A program made the translations under genes and the position numbers. A DNA stretch of 64,000 nt, taken from UTCFX2 sp963788305 (lineage in GTDB: Bacteria; Chloroflexota; Anaerolineae; Anaerolineales; UBA4823). Positions within the stretch are counted from its first letter, which is position 1; each line of letters begins with the position of its first letter. The stretch lies in contig CAWBGK010000009.1 of assembly GCA_963788305.1 (NCBI GenBank), forward strand, positions 62,001 through 126,000, given 5' to 3'. Positions 36,168 through 45,637 of this stretch are shown one piece after another. Under the pieces are notes generated by a model, which had not been told where the DNA came from, did not search any database, and was given only the letters and a program-made list of their open reading frames with translations.

Positions 36168-36598
36168 AATTCACGGTACGAATTGACGACCAATCTTTTG
36201 AGGTTGAGATTGGCAACATTAATGAGCGTCCAATCGTTGCAGTTGTCGACGGAAGACCCTACGAGGTCTGGCCAGAAAATGAAATGAACGGGGCACTTCA
36301 GATTGAGTCTGGAGTAGAAAAACCGCGAGAAACAGCTCGTCCCGAGGCAACAGGACCTGTTCCTTCCGGAACCGGCAGGGATACCAAAGTCGTGCGAGCA
36401 CCAATCCCGGGAGTTATCGTCAATGTTCAGGTCAAAACTGGAGATATCGTTGAGATCGGCCAGGCACTGTTCACAATCGAGGCCATGAAAATGCGCAATC
36501 TGATCCGCGCATCCCGAACGGGCGAAATTGGCGAGATATTCGCCTCAATCGGGCAGACCGTCAACCATAATGACCCGCTGCTGGAATTTTCGGAGTAA
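36164..36598 (+). CDS. Biotin carboxyl carrier subunit of the decarboxylase
   Basis: A 144-residue protein with the biotinyl domain at ~75-144. The biotinylation motif is E-A-M-K-M, with the modified Lys109, preceded by A-P-I-P-G-V-I-V-N-V-Q-V-K-T-G-D. The N-terminal ~50 residues are a small sheet domain, followed by a Pro/Glu/Thr linker that lets the biotin arm swing between alpha and beta subunits. It fits the MmdC/gamma subunit. Start ATG 36164 overlaps the stop of the OadG gene. Confidence 0.9.
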   Translation: MKFTVRIDDQSFEVEIGNINERPIVAVVDGRPYEVWPENEMNGALQIESGVEKPRETARPEATGPVPSGTGRDTKVVRAPIPGVIVNVQVKTGDIVEIGQALFTIEAMKMRNLIRASRTGEIGEIFASIGQTVNHNDPLLEFSE

Positions 36599-36603
36599 AG
36601 TGG

Positions 36604-37731
36604 ATGCCCATTCAAGATCTTCTGCCCGATCTTTTTAAGGGTATTGCGAATTTCACCTGGGGAAATGCCTTGATGATTCTGGTCGGGGCAATTCTGATCG
36701 CCCTGGCAGTGATTAAAGAATACGAGCCTGTTCTGCTGTTACCGATTGGATTTGGATGCATCGTTGCGAACATCCCGCTGACCGGGATGATGGAAGAAAA
36801 CGGGATCTTTGGCGTGCTTTACAACGCGGGGATCAGTACTGAGCTTTTCCCGCTCCTGATCTTCATAGGCGTCGGTGCGATGATCGATTTCAGCCCACTC
36901 CTCTCACAGCCGTCGATGGTGCTGATGGGAGCGGCCGGGCAATTTGGGATTTATGGGACGCTGATCCTGGCGACCTTGATTGGGTTCCCTTTGAATGAGG
37001 CCGCTTCGATCGGAGTCATCGGCGCTATTGACGGACCGACTTCTATCTTTGTAGCGAGCAAGCTGGCTCCCGAGCTGCTCGCGCCAATTGCTGTGGCAGC
37101 TTATTCTTATATGAGCCTGGTCCCGATCATCCAGCCGCCGATCATGAAATTAATGACGACGAAAAAAGAGCGCAGAATCCGGATGGAGTATGCGCCGCGC
37201 CCGGTTTCTAAACGCGCAAAAATTCTATTCCCAATTGTCGTGACCCTGACCGTCGGGCTGCTCGTACCGGATGCTGCACCATTAATCTCATTTCTCATGC
37301 TTGGGAACCTGCTTCGTGAATCACTTGTCGTCGACAGGTTGAGCAAGTCTGCCCAGAACGAGATTGCGAACGTCGCCACCCTCTTCCTGGGTATTACCAT
37401 CGGCTCGACGATGACCGCTTCCAGCTTCTTGAACTGGCAAACCATCAGCATTCTCATCCTTGGGTTGTTTGCATTTGGGCTCGATACGGCCGCCGGTTTG
37501 CTTTTCGGGAAATTCATGGCATTTATCACTGGCGGAAAGGTCAATCCGCTCATTGGAGCAGCCGGGATCAGCGCGTTTCCTATGGCCGGTCGACTGGCTG
37601 CCAAAGTGGCTCAAGATGAGGATTTTGATAACTATATTTTGATGCACGCAATGGGGACCAACACTGCGGGTCAACTCGGCAGCGTGATCGCCGGCGGCGT
37701 CCTGCTAGCACTTGTCAGCGGGATGGTTTGA
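36604..37731 (+). CDS. mmdB: Na+-translocating decarboxylase beta subunit
   Basis: A 375-residue integral membrane protein that decarboxylates carboxybiotin and exports two Na+ ions. Around ten hydrophobic helices are seen. The highly conserved I-G-A-I-D-G-P-T-S-I-F motif contains the essential Asp (Asp203 in OadB). Other conserved parts are A-F-P-M-A-G-R and N-x-A-G-Q-L-G-S-V near the end. It completes the alpha-delta-gamma-beta operon, five bases after the carrier gene. It links CoA-ester decarboxylation to a Na+ gradient without ATP use. Its stop codon abuts that of the convergent Fe-S gene. Confidence 0.93.
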   Translation: MPIQDLLPDLFKGIANFTWGNALMILVGAILIALAVIKEYEPVLLLPIGFGCIVANIPLTGMMEENGIFGVLYNAGISTELFPLLIFIGVGAMIDFSPLLSQPSMVLMGAAGQFGIYGTLILATLIGFPLNEAASIGVIGAIDGPTSIFVASKLAPELLAPIAVAAYSYMSLVPIIQPPIMKLMTTKKERRIRMEYAPRPVSKRAKILFPIVVTLTVGLLVPDAAPLISFLMLGNLLRESLVVDRLSKSAQNEIANVATLFLGITIGSTMTASSFLNWQTISILILGLFAFGLDTAAGLLFGKFMAFITGGKVNPLIGAAGISAFPMAGRLAAKVAQDEDFDNYILMHAMGTNTAGQLGSVIAGGVLLALVSGMV

Positions 37732-39156
37732 TCAGTAAGGTTTTAAAAACAGCTCTACAGGGTGGAAAGCTTTTCTCCCGGCACCATCCCTGATTTGGGA
37801 TCGACATGACGTTCCCGAAGCGGCGATCAGGGTGGACTTGTCTGCAGAACGAACCGCCGGAAATAAGCTCAGCTCCCCAACATCCATCGATAGTCCGTAA
37901 TGTTCCACTTCATAACCGAACGCGCCAGCCATCCCACAGCAGCCTGAATCGATCATTTCTACTTCATACCCAACTGAACGCAGCAGCGCTTCGGCCGCCC
38001 CTACTCCAACAGTTGAGCCGTCCGGCCGGAGCGAACGAGATTTCTCATAACAGTGACTGTGGAGCATTACTTTTCTTTTTAAGGGATTTGAGGAGGGATA
38101 ATTATATTGTGCGGAAGTGGCTATGCGCATTATTTTAGAGAAGGAACGATTCCCTGCGTGAGATTTGTTTCCATTTACATTCCGGAGGAGCAGCTCCTCA
38201 ATGCAGAAAGTTCGACCGGCGATCGATTGAACTATCGGGTCCTCCGGCAGCAGGTCCGGGTATTCATCCGTTAACGAAAGCACCTCAGAAGGCTCCACCC
38301 CAACAATCGGACAAACCGCTTTTGGATCAAGAGCCTCTAACGAGCGCACCAACTTGATTGCATGTCTTTTTGCCTGCCGAATAAATCCCTTTGAGATCAA
38401 GGTTCTACCCGTCCCTATCACTGGGAGAAGCACTACATCATAACCCGAACTTCTCAGCGCTTTCAGTGCGGCAAGTCCGACTTCTGGCTCAAAATACTCA
38501 GTAATTGGATCGGAAACGAAAAGCGCCTTTCCATGGGTTGCGGATTGTCCAGGTTTGCTTTTTCCCTTATCTTCATCTTCCCTGTATCTTTTCCACTGCG
38601 AATGCAGCGATCTTGCGGCAAATCTGGGCAGTCCGCGTTTGCGGCTGATCCCCAGCAGCCGCTCTCCAATAATCCGGGTTACGCTCCACATCATGATGGG
38701 ATTGGCGATCCGATGCAGCGGCTGCCCAAATCGTGCAATCTGCCCAATATAGCCAAACACAAAGTCGCGCAGCCTGCGACTATGGCGTTGGTAGTACCAT
38801 TCTAAGAATTCGTATTTCAATTTTGCCATATCCACCGAAGACGGACATTCGGCTTTGCAGCCTTTGCAAGCCAGGCAAAAATCCAGAGCTTTATAAACGG
38901 CAGTTTCGACCACAGGTTCAGTCAGACTGCGGGCGCTTACCAAAGCCCGGAGCAGGTTCGCCCGACCACGGGTGGAGTAAATCTCTTCATGAGTGGCCTG
39001 AAAGGAAGGGCACATCACGCCATCTGCTTTCCGGCAGACACCTGCACCATTGCACTGCTCAACCGCGCCGGTCAGACCCGCCTGTTTCGAAAAACTGAAT
39101 ACCGACTTCCAACCTTTCGATTGATAATCAGCTCCAAATCTCAGGTTCTGATTCAT
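37732..39156 (-). CDS. Fe-S oxidoreductase half of a D-2-hydroxyacid dehydrogenase (GlcF/YdiJ-like)
   Basis: 474 residues. Two ferredoxin-type clusters near the N-terminus (C-N-G-A-G-V-C-R-K and C-L-A-C-K-G-C-K-A-E-C-P) are followed by a Cys-rich CCG-type C-terminal part: S-H-C-Y-E-K-S, D-S-G-C-C-G-M-A-G and A-S-G-T-S-C-R-S. It carries electrons from the FAD half to a membrane acceptor. In one-chain relatives the linker before the Fe-S part reads like the start here (E-N-L-R-F-G-x-x-Y). The upstream FAD gene overlaps by 29 bases, so this may be one gene of ~1040 codons split by a base lost near 39150. Confidence 0.85.
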   Translation of the reverse strand: MNQNLRFGADYQSKGWKSVFSFSKQAGLTGAVEQCNGAGVCRKADGVMCPSFQATHEEIYSTRGRANLLRALVSARSLTEPVVETAVYKALDFCLACKGCKAECPSSVDMAKLKYEFLEWYYQRHSRRLRDFVFGYIGQIARFGQPLHRIANPIMMWSVTRIIGERLLGISRKRGLPRFAARSLHSQWKRYREDEDKGKSKPGQSATHGKALFVSDPITEYFEPEVGLAALKALRSSGYDVVLLPVIGTGRTLISKGFIRQAKRHAIKLVRSLEALDPKAVCPIVGVEPSEVLSLTDEYPDLLPEDPIVQSIAGRTFCIEELLLRNVNGNKSHAGNRSFSKIMRIATSAQYNYPSSNPLKRKVMLHSHCYEKSRSLRPDGSTVGVGAAEALLRSVGYEVEMIDSGCCGMAGAFGYEVEHYGLSMDVGELSLFPAVRSADKSTLIAASGTSCRSQIRDGAGRKAFHPVELFLKPY

Positions 39157-40849
39157 GCGATGGCAGAGGTGTAGACTTCTGGAGGCTTACGATCCTTCCG
39201 GGGTTCATCAGACCCTCAGGGTCGGCGGCTTGCTTGATCCGGCGGAACATCGAGGTAATCTCTGCGCCAAACATGCGCTCATTCCATTCCGAACGGGAAA
39301 TCCCATCGCCGTGCTCTCCGCTGACTGCGCCCCCCAGACTGAGCGTCAAATTTACGGCATCGCTGGCCAGGCTGCGGAGCATCTGAATTCCATCCACCGA
39401 TTTCAAGTTGATCACCGGCCGAATATGAAGACATCCTGCCGAGGCGTGCCCGTAATTCTCACCTTCTATCCCGTATGAAGCCATGATCCGTTCCATCTCA
39501 CGAACGAATTCCCCCAGTCGATCGACTGGCACCGACAGGTCTTCGATGAAGCTCCAGGGTTTTTGGTCTCCTGGACGGGACATAAAAAGCCCTAAACCCG
39601 CTTTACGAACGCCCCAGATCATTTTCTGCGAAGCTGCAGAATCCGCCACCAGGGCTTTTCGGTTTTTTGCCAACGCTGCTGCTTTTTCTTTAATCAGCTG
39701 CTGAACACTGCCCGTGTATTCGACGACCAACAATGCAGGCACACCCGCCTGGGATTCCATGAGCGGCGAAAGCACGGAAGCTTGATCCGCATAGGCGGGC
39801 ACAGACCTGGCAAGCGCAATTAAATTCTGCGGAATTAACTCAACTGCAGAAGGAAAGGTTTCAAGGATCGCAGGAACCTGGTCGCAAGCCTGAGTGATGT
39901 CTGAAAAAGCCAGCACGGTAAGTATCGAGAAAGTGGGTTTGGGCACCAGACGGACCTGCGCTTTGCGGATCACACCCAGCGTGCCCTCAGCCCCGGCGAT
40001 CAGGCTGGCCAGGTTGATTGACCCGGCTTGAACTGGTGGATACGGCAAGGTATCAGGATTATTTTCCGACCATACCCGAGGTTGTGCCGGGGACCACGGG
40101 ATCAGATAGTTGAGGTTATATCCCGATGCCCTTCGCCAGGTGCGAGGCCAGTTTTCCATGATTGCAGCTGATTTTGTTTCCCGAATTTGAAGTGCAGCGC
40201 GATAGAGGTCCGCTTCACGTCCGATACAGTTAGCAGCAATCTGCACAGCTGTACTCGTGGATATTTCCTTCAGCTCAACAGCAGCTCCGTCCGAAAGGAC
40301 GACATCCAATCCAATAACGTGGTCAGCAGTCATGCCGTAGCAGATCGAATGGGCGCCGGCAGCATTATTAGAAATGCATCCCCCCATCGACGCGCGCTCG
40401 GCAGAAGCAGGATCCGGACCGAACATCAATCCAAATTCAGACGCCTGCTTGTTTAACGAATTCAATATCAGGCCGGGCTCCACAAGAGCGGTATGCTCTT
40501 CTGGATTGATCTCGATCAGCCTGTTCAGAAAACGAGAACAGTCGATGATCCAGCCTGCACCGATCGCCTGCCCGGCCAGGCTGGAACCTGAACCGCGCGG
40601 AATGACCGGGACGTTATATTCTGCACATATTTCTACAATCGCCTGGAGGTCATCAATTTCCCTTGGGAATACTACACCCATCGGTTCAATCTGATAGATC
40701 GATGCATCCGTGCTGTAAAGCAGCTTCGCGGTGTAATCAGTCCTGACATGCCCGGAGATATTCTTCTTAAGTTTTTCCGCTGTATTTAGAAGCTGATCGT
40801 CCGTGTGAAGTTTCAAATTTTTTTCCATTTTTGAATTGATTTCAGGCAT
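39128..40849 (-). CDS. FAD-linked oxidase half of a D-2-hydroxyacid dehydrogenase (GlcD/YdiJ-like)
   Basis: From ATG 40849 (M-P-E-I-N-S-K), ~573 residues. The FAD-binding PCMH domain has V-I-P-R-G-S-G-S-S-L-A-G-Q-A-I-G and G-G-C-I-S-N-N-A-A-G-A-H-S. The C-terminal oxidase domain ends with G-H-A-S-A-G-C-L-H-I-R-P, G-E-H-G-D-G-I and D-P-E-G-L-M-N-P-G-R-I-V. It oxidises D-lactate, glycolate or 2-hydroxyglutarate-type acids; the substrate is unresolved. The last ~10 residues after S-L-Q-K-S look non-native, as expected if the true frame continues into the Fe-S gene. An ATG at 40885 would add 12 residues. Confidence 0.88.
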   Translation of the reverse strand: MPEINSKMEKNLKLHTDDQLLNTAEKLKKNISGHVRTDYTAKLLYSTDASIYQIEPMGVVFPREIDDLQAIVEICAEYNVPVIPRGSGSSLAGQAIGAGWIIDCSRFLNRLIEINPEEHTALVEPGLILNSLNKQASEFGLMFGPDPASAERASMGGCISNNAAGAHSICYGMTADHVIGLDVVLSDGAAVELKEISTSTAVQIAANCIGREADLYRAALQIRETKSAAIMENWPRTWRRASGYNLNYLIPWSPAQPRVWSENNPDTLPYPPVQAGSINLASLIAGAEGTLGVIRKAQVRLVPKPTFSILTVLAFSDITQACDQVPAILETFPSAVELIPQNLIALARSVPAYADQASVLSPLMESQAGVPALLVVEYTGSVQQLIKEKAAALAKNRKALVADSAASQKMIWGVRKAGLGLFMSRPGDQKPWSFIEDLSVPVDRLGEFVREMERIMASYGIEGENYGHASAGCLHIRPVINLKSVDGIQMLRSLASDAVNLTLSLGGAVSGEHGDGISRSEWNERMFGAEITSMFRRIKQAADPEGLMNPGRIVSLQKSTPLPSHESEPEIWS

Positions 40850-41039
40850 TGTAAGTATTCCGGCCGGATGTGTCAAGTTTTTCAAGCACTAACAATTAAA
40901 CTAAAGGAGAAGTTGACCCCTTACTGCAAAGTACTTGATGAAAGTCACATTGACTCGTCCAACTATTCGTACTAAACTCAATAACAATATCGGGAATAGA
41001 TCAATAATAGAATCCTTGAAACAGGAGTCGTGACTCAAA

Positions 41040-42258
41040 ATGAGTATCAGTCGTTTAGCAAGGTCAATCGCACCTTCGCCTACATTAGCGCTCAACGAAG
41101 AAGCCCGCATTATGCGTGAGCGCGGAGAGCCTGTCATCAATATGGGCATCGGTGAGCCGAAAAACAAAACGCCTATAACCGCTATTCTCAGCTCGGCAGC
41201 CCGGCTCAGTGGAGGAGACGTAAAATATACTCCGCCGGACGGCACACCCTCATTGAAGAAAGCGATCATCCGCTATACCGAAGAGAACTACGACCGGGTC
41301 GTTGCGCCCAATAACATCATCGTTTCAGCTGGCGCCAAGCAATCACTATTCAATATCCTTTACAGCATCTTGAATCCTCAGGATGAAGTGATCATCCTGG
41401 CCCCGCATTGGGTGAGCTACCCCGAAATGGTCAAGATGTGCTACGGCGTCCCGGTGATCGTGACGCCCGAAGACGGTCGGTTCATCCCTACCTTTGAAGA
41501 AATCGAGGACGCGGTAACGTCCTACACAAAGGCGATCATCGTCAACAGCCCGAACAATCCATCCGGAGCAGTTTTTTCGTCAGAATTGATTGCGCAAATC
41601 GTCGATTACTGCGAACAAAAAAAGATATACCTGATCATGGACGACATTTATCACAAGCTGGTTTTCAGCGGAGTAAAAGCTGCACCGGGATATCAATTTA
41701 CCGAGAAAACCGTCGAAGATTCGATGCTGGTCGTCGTGAACGGCGTCGCTAAGCTCTACGGGATGACGGGTTTTCGAATCGGCTGGGTCGTGGCAAACCG
41801 TAAGCTTGTCGAAGTCATGACCAACGTTCAAAGCCAGATCACTTCTTGTACTTCATCCGTGCTTCAGGCTGCAGCCGAAGGCGCGCTGACAGGCATGCAG
41901 AGCGTCGTGGAAAATCTGAGGCTGACTTTCGAAAACAATCGCGATGTGACCGTGCAGGAGCTGAAAGCGCTTAACGGGGTTAAAGATCACGAAACCGGAC
42001 GGCACGTTTTATGTACTGCCCGATTTTCGGGCGTATTCGAACGACTCCATCGAACTCGCAAAAATGCTGCTCAAGCGTGCTCTCGTCGTGACGGTCCCGG
42101 GCAAGGAATTTGGGATGGAGGGCTATTTGAGGTTGAGCTTTGCTGGCAGCATAAAGGATATCACGACCAGCATCGAGCGGATCAAATGGGCGCTCGATCC
42201 CAACTCACCCAATGAAATCTATATTGGCGACCGAAAATTGGTAAGGGATTGGCTATGA
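41040..42258 (+). CDS. Aminotransferase class I/II, aspartate/aromatic type (one frameshift)
   Basis: Joined length is ~405 codons, normal for PLP fold-type I aminotransferases. Motifs: N-M-G-I-G-E-P near residue 35, the substrate loop V-K-Y-T-P-P-D-G, V-N-S-P-N-N-P-S-G-A, the PLP Lys in G-V-A-K-L-Y-G-M-T-G-F-R-I-G-W, and the late Arg in Y-L-R-L-S-F-A. The frame changes near 41985 at a G-T-T-A-A-A-G run: the second frame resumes K-I-T-K-P-D-G-T-F-Y-V-L. A single lost A explains it. It probably makes aspartate or an aromatic amino acid from the oxoacid. Its stop overlaps the pckA start (ATGA), so the two are coupled. Confidence 0.82.
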
Positions 42259-43869
42259 ACAACCTCCTTGATATCAAAACCCCCGCCGAGGCGCAGGCAT
42301 CGTCTCGTAAAGGCGATTACGGGCTTGAAAACCATGGATTAACAAACCTGAACAGGGTCTACTGGAATTTGCCAACGGAAGCTTTATACGAAGAAGCGAT
42401 TTTCCGCAACGAAGGAAAACTCAGCCTCTCTGGACCGCTCGTGGTTAACACCGGCAGACACACTGCCCGTGCAGCAAATGATAAATTTGTTGTCCGCGAG
42501 CCCTTCATCTGAAGACCACGTCTGGTGGGGTCAATACAACCGGCCTTACAGCGAAGAGAAATTTCACGACCTTTTCAACCGGGTTCAGGGATTTATGCAG
42601 GGGCGGGACCTGTTCATCCAGGACTGCTTCGCCGGGTCCGATCCGAATTACCGCCTGCCGGTCCGGATCATCACCGAGCTGGCGTGGCACAGCATCTTTG
42701 CCCGAAACATGTTTATCCCCCCCGCAACAAACGAGGACTACCGCCGGCATGTCCCGGATTTTACCGTGATTGCCGTACCGAGCTTTAAAGCCTTTCCGCA
42801 ATTGGACGGCACACCGTCGAATACCGTGATTGCGATCAATTTTCAACAGCGCCTTTGCATCATAGGCAATTCCGGGTATGCAGGTGAGATCAAGAAGTCG
42901 ATCTTTACGATCATGAATTACTTGCTCCCGCTTGAAGGCGTCATGACCATGCACTGCTCCGCGAATGTCGGGAAAACAGGCGAATCCGCACTTTTCTTCG
43001 GGCTCTCCGGCACTGGTAAAACCACTCTCTCTGCAGACCCGCTGCGCGGGCTAATCGGTGACGACGAGCACGGCTGGAGCGACGAGGGTGTTTTCAACTT
43101 CGAAGGCGGATGCTACGCGAAAGTCATCGCGCTTTCTCCGACGGCAGAACCTCAGATTTACGCCTGCACGCGTCGATTTGGCACGCTGCTGGAAAATGTC
43201 GTTTACGATCCCGTGACTCGCCTGATTGACCTGGATGACGAAACTCAAACCGAGAACACGCGCGCCTCGTACCCGCTGGAGTTCATTGATAACGCCATAC
43301 CGGAGAAGCGCGCCGGTCATCCGAAAGATATCATTTTCTTAACCTGCGATGCGTCCGGTGTCATGCCACCAGTCGCCAGGCTCGATCCTGACCAGGCGCT
43401 TTATCATTTCATTTCCGGATACACCTCGAAAATTGCTGGGACTGAAATTGGGTTGGGAGAAGAACCAGAGATAACTTTCAGCACTTGTTTTGGCGGACCT
43501 TTTATGGTGCATCATCCCGCTTATTACGCCAACCTGCTCAGACAGAAGATCGAGCGATATGGAGTCCGATGCTGGCTGATCAACACCGGTTGGGTCGGCG
43601 GTCCTTATGGGGTCGGCAAACGAATCAGCATCCGCTACACCCGGGCGATGCTCAACGCAGCTCTTGATGGAAAGCTTGATAACGTAGAATACACCGTTGA
43701 TCCTGTTTTTGGCTTTCGAGTGCCGAGGACCTGCCAGGATATCCCCGAAGGCGTCCTCGATCCAGCATCCTCCTGGTCGAGCCGAGAAGCATATTTCAAG
43801 CGCTACCGTTCGCTGGCATCCAGGTTTATTGATAATTTTAAGAAGTTTGAAGATCAGGCATCCGAATGA
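42255..43869 (+). CDS. pckA: Phosphoenolpyruvate carboxykinase (ATP) (one frameshift)
   Basis: About 538 codons after joining two frames, the normal length of the ATP-dependent enzyme. It interconverts oxaloacetate and PEP with ATP/ADP. N-terminal L-T-N-L-N-R-V-Y-W-N-L and G-R-H-T-A-R-A-A-N-D-K-F precede the break near 42506, after which S-S-E-D-H-V-W-W-G resumes; one base is missing. The kinase loop G-L-S-G-T-G-K-T-T-L-S and the metal motif L-I-G-D-D-E-H-G-W follow, plus G-G-C-Y-A-K. Together with the decarboxylase operon it allows energy gain from fermentation intermediates, though direction is not known. A bidirectional terminator follows at 43927. Confidence 0.9.
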
Positions 43870-43926
43870 AGTTAAAAAAGCCGGTCCGAAGATTTAAACT
43901 CATCGAACAGGCTTGAATGATTAATT

Positions 43927-43959
43927 AAACCCGAGAGGTCGAAGATGCCTTTCGGGTTT
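43927..43959. terminator. Terminator after pckA, bidirectional
   Basis: AAACCCGAGAGG / CCTTTCGGGTTT, 12-bp stem with one G-T pair and a 9-base loop, followed by TTTCTG on the plus strand. It lies ten bases from the stop of the convergent small membrane-protein gene. Confidence 0.8.
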
Positions 43960-43968
43960 TTCTGTTTG

Positions 43969-44182
43969 TTATAACGCCCAGGAAAGTAAAATTCCGATGA
44001 ATGCAAGGATTATCCCAAGATGCAGAAGGAAATTGGTTGATGCAAGCCACCCAATCCCGGGAAAGAATTGGATATAGAAAATTCAGACAAACAAGAACCA
44101 TCCCGATTATGATTGGCAAACCTTTTCTACTTGCGAAAAAATCAGACAGATTATCAGCCCATCTACTCAACTTTCTATTCAT
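43969..44182 (-). CDS. Small two-helix membrane protein (one frameshift)
   Basis: About 70 residues: start M-N-R-K-L-S-R-W-A-D-N-L, first helix L-P-I-I-I-G-M-V-L-V-C-L-N-F, then a frame change near 44080, then Q-F-F-P-G-I-G-W-L-A-S-T-N-F and a second helix L-G-I-I-L-A-F-I-G-I-L-L-S-W-A-L. Only after joining does it make a well-formed hairpin protein, so the join is a prediction. No family name is known to me. It lies 48 bases beyond the hflX end on the same strand, so it could be its last gene. Confidence 0.55.
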
Positions 44183-44229
44183 GATTGCCTCGTATCGAAT
44201 AGTATTCACTATGAATATGGGGCTAATGT

Positions 44230-45574
44230 CTAGATTCCAACAGGTGGATCCTCTTTCCGCTCAAAATACGGCTGAAAACGAGCCAGAAGGCGTCCCGGTA
44301 CTTTCCCCTGGATAAACACGCCACCGCGAATATGCTCGACACGTTCGACCTGGCCAAATTCATGAAATAACGAGATCAAAGCGCCTTCATGGTACGGAAG
44401 CTTGACGGTAATATCCGTAAACATTTCGTATAACCGGTCAGCGATCGCAGACAGATAATTCTTCGATTCCAATTCCTCGCAGAGCGGAGACAGCCATCGC
44501 ATTCGGAAAGTTTGACAATTTGTTCTGCGCTTCACGAGGATCTGCAAGCTGATCGATTTTATTCAAGACGGTCAGGACCGGGATATGCCCAGCACCAATT
44601 TCATGGAGTGTCTGGTGAACTGAGGCGGCCTGAGCAGACGAGTTGGGATGGTTGATATCGACTACATGCAAAAGTAAATCGGCTTCAGCGATCTCTTCGA
44701 GAGTCGCCCGAAAAGCTGCAACAAGCTCGGTTGGGAGTTTTTGGATGAAGCCGACTGTATCTGTGAATAACGCCTGATATCCGCCACGCAGCTCCACCCT
44801 GCGGGTTGTAGGATCTAACGTCGCAAAAAGCTGGTCCGCCACGTAGACATTCGCGCCTGCCAGCCTGTTCAGCAAGGTGGATTTGCCCGCATTGGTATAC
44901 CCGACTAAAGTAACCAGAGGGATGCGGGAGCGGCTTCTCCTGGCTCGATATTGTTTGCGGTGGGTGCGAACTTTTTCCAGCTCACCCTTCAAATGGTCGA
45001 TCCGCCTGCGAATTTCCCGCCGGTCGACCTCAAGCTGGGTTTCCCCGGGGCCGCGCAATCCTACACCGCCGACACTCCCAGTACGCCCCCCTCCCCCGCC
45101 GGCTTGACGAGCAAGGTGGGTCCATGCTCGCGTGAGCCTTGGCAGACGGTATTCATATTGCGCTAGCTCTACTTGCAGAGCTCCTTCACGCGTGTTTGCG
45201 TGTTGGGCAAAAATATCCAGGATCAGAGCCGTTCGATCGAGGATACGAAGCTCAACGCCAAAGATCAATTCGAGCTCGCGCAAGTGGCGAGGCGATAGCT
45301 CCTCATCGAAAATAATTACGTTAGCGTCAAATTCTACGGCAAGGGTTTTTACTTCTTCCACTTTCCCCGGTCCGATATAGGTATTTGGATTGGGATGATC
45401 TAATTTTTGAGTTGTTTCCCCTACGACCTCCAATCCTGCGGTTTCAGCGAGCAGACCTAACTCCATCAGCGAATCGGAAAGCGTCAACAGACCTTGCTTG
45501 CCGTAAATCTCGACGCCTACAAGAAAAGCTCGCTCTCTCGGTCTGGTTGTTAATTCAGGATTTTTCTTCGACAT
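44230..45574 (-). CDS. hflX: GTPase HflX (one frameshift)
   Basis: A ribosome-associated GTPase of ~447 residues after joining. The N-domain has L-D-H-P-N-P-N-T-Y-I-G-P-G-K and a glycine-rich loop (G-G-G-G-G-R-T-G) before G-P-G-E-T-Q-L-E-V-D-R-R. G-domain motifs: G-Y-T-N-A-G-K-S-T, D-T-V-G-F-I-Q-K-L-P, N-K-I-D. The reading frame breaks near 44475 after G-I-G-I-E-E-L, and the C-terminal domain is in another frame (E-S-K-N-Y-L-S-A-I to E-R-K-E-D-P). HflX splits stalled or stressed ribosomes. I start at ATG 45574 (M-S-K-K-N-P-E-L). It follows trmFO by ~64 bases. Confidence 0.9.
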
Positions 45575-45637
45575 ATTTCCCTGCATTTTCTATCAAAAAA
45601 TTCAATCGATCTTTTCATTATCTTATTACTGAAATCA

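Noticed and set aside
41580..41831. Minus-strand frame inside the aminotransferase gene
   Set aside because: Antisense shadow of a conserved PLP enzyme.
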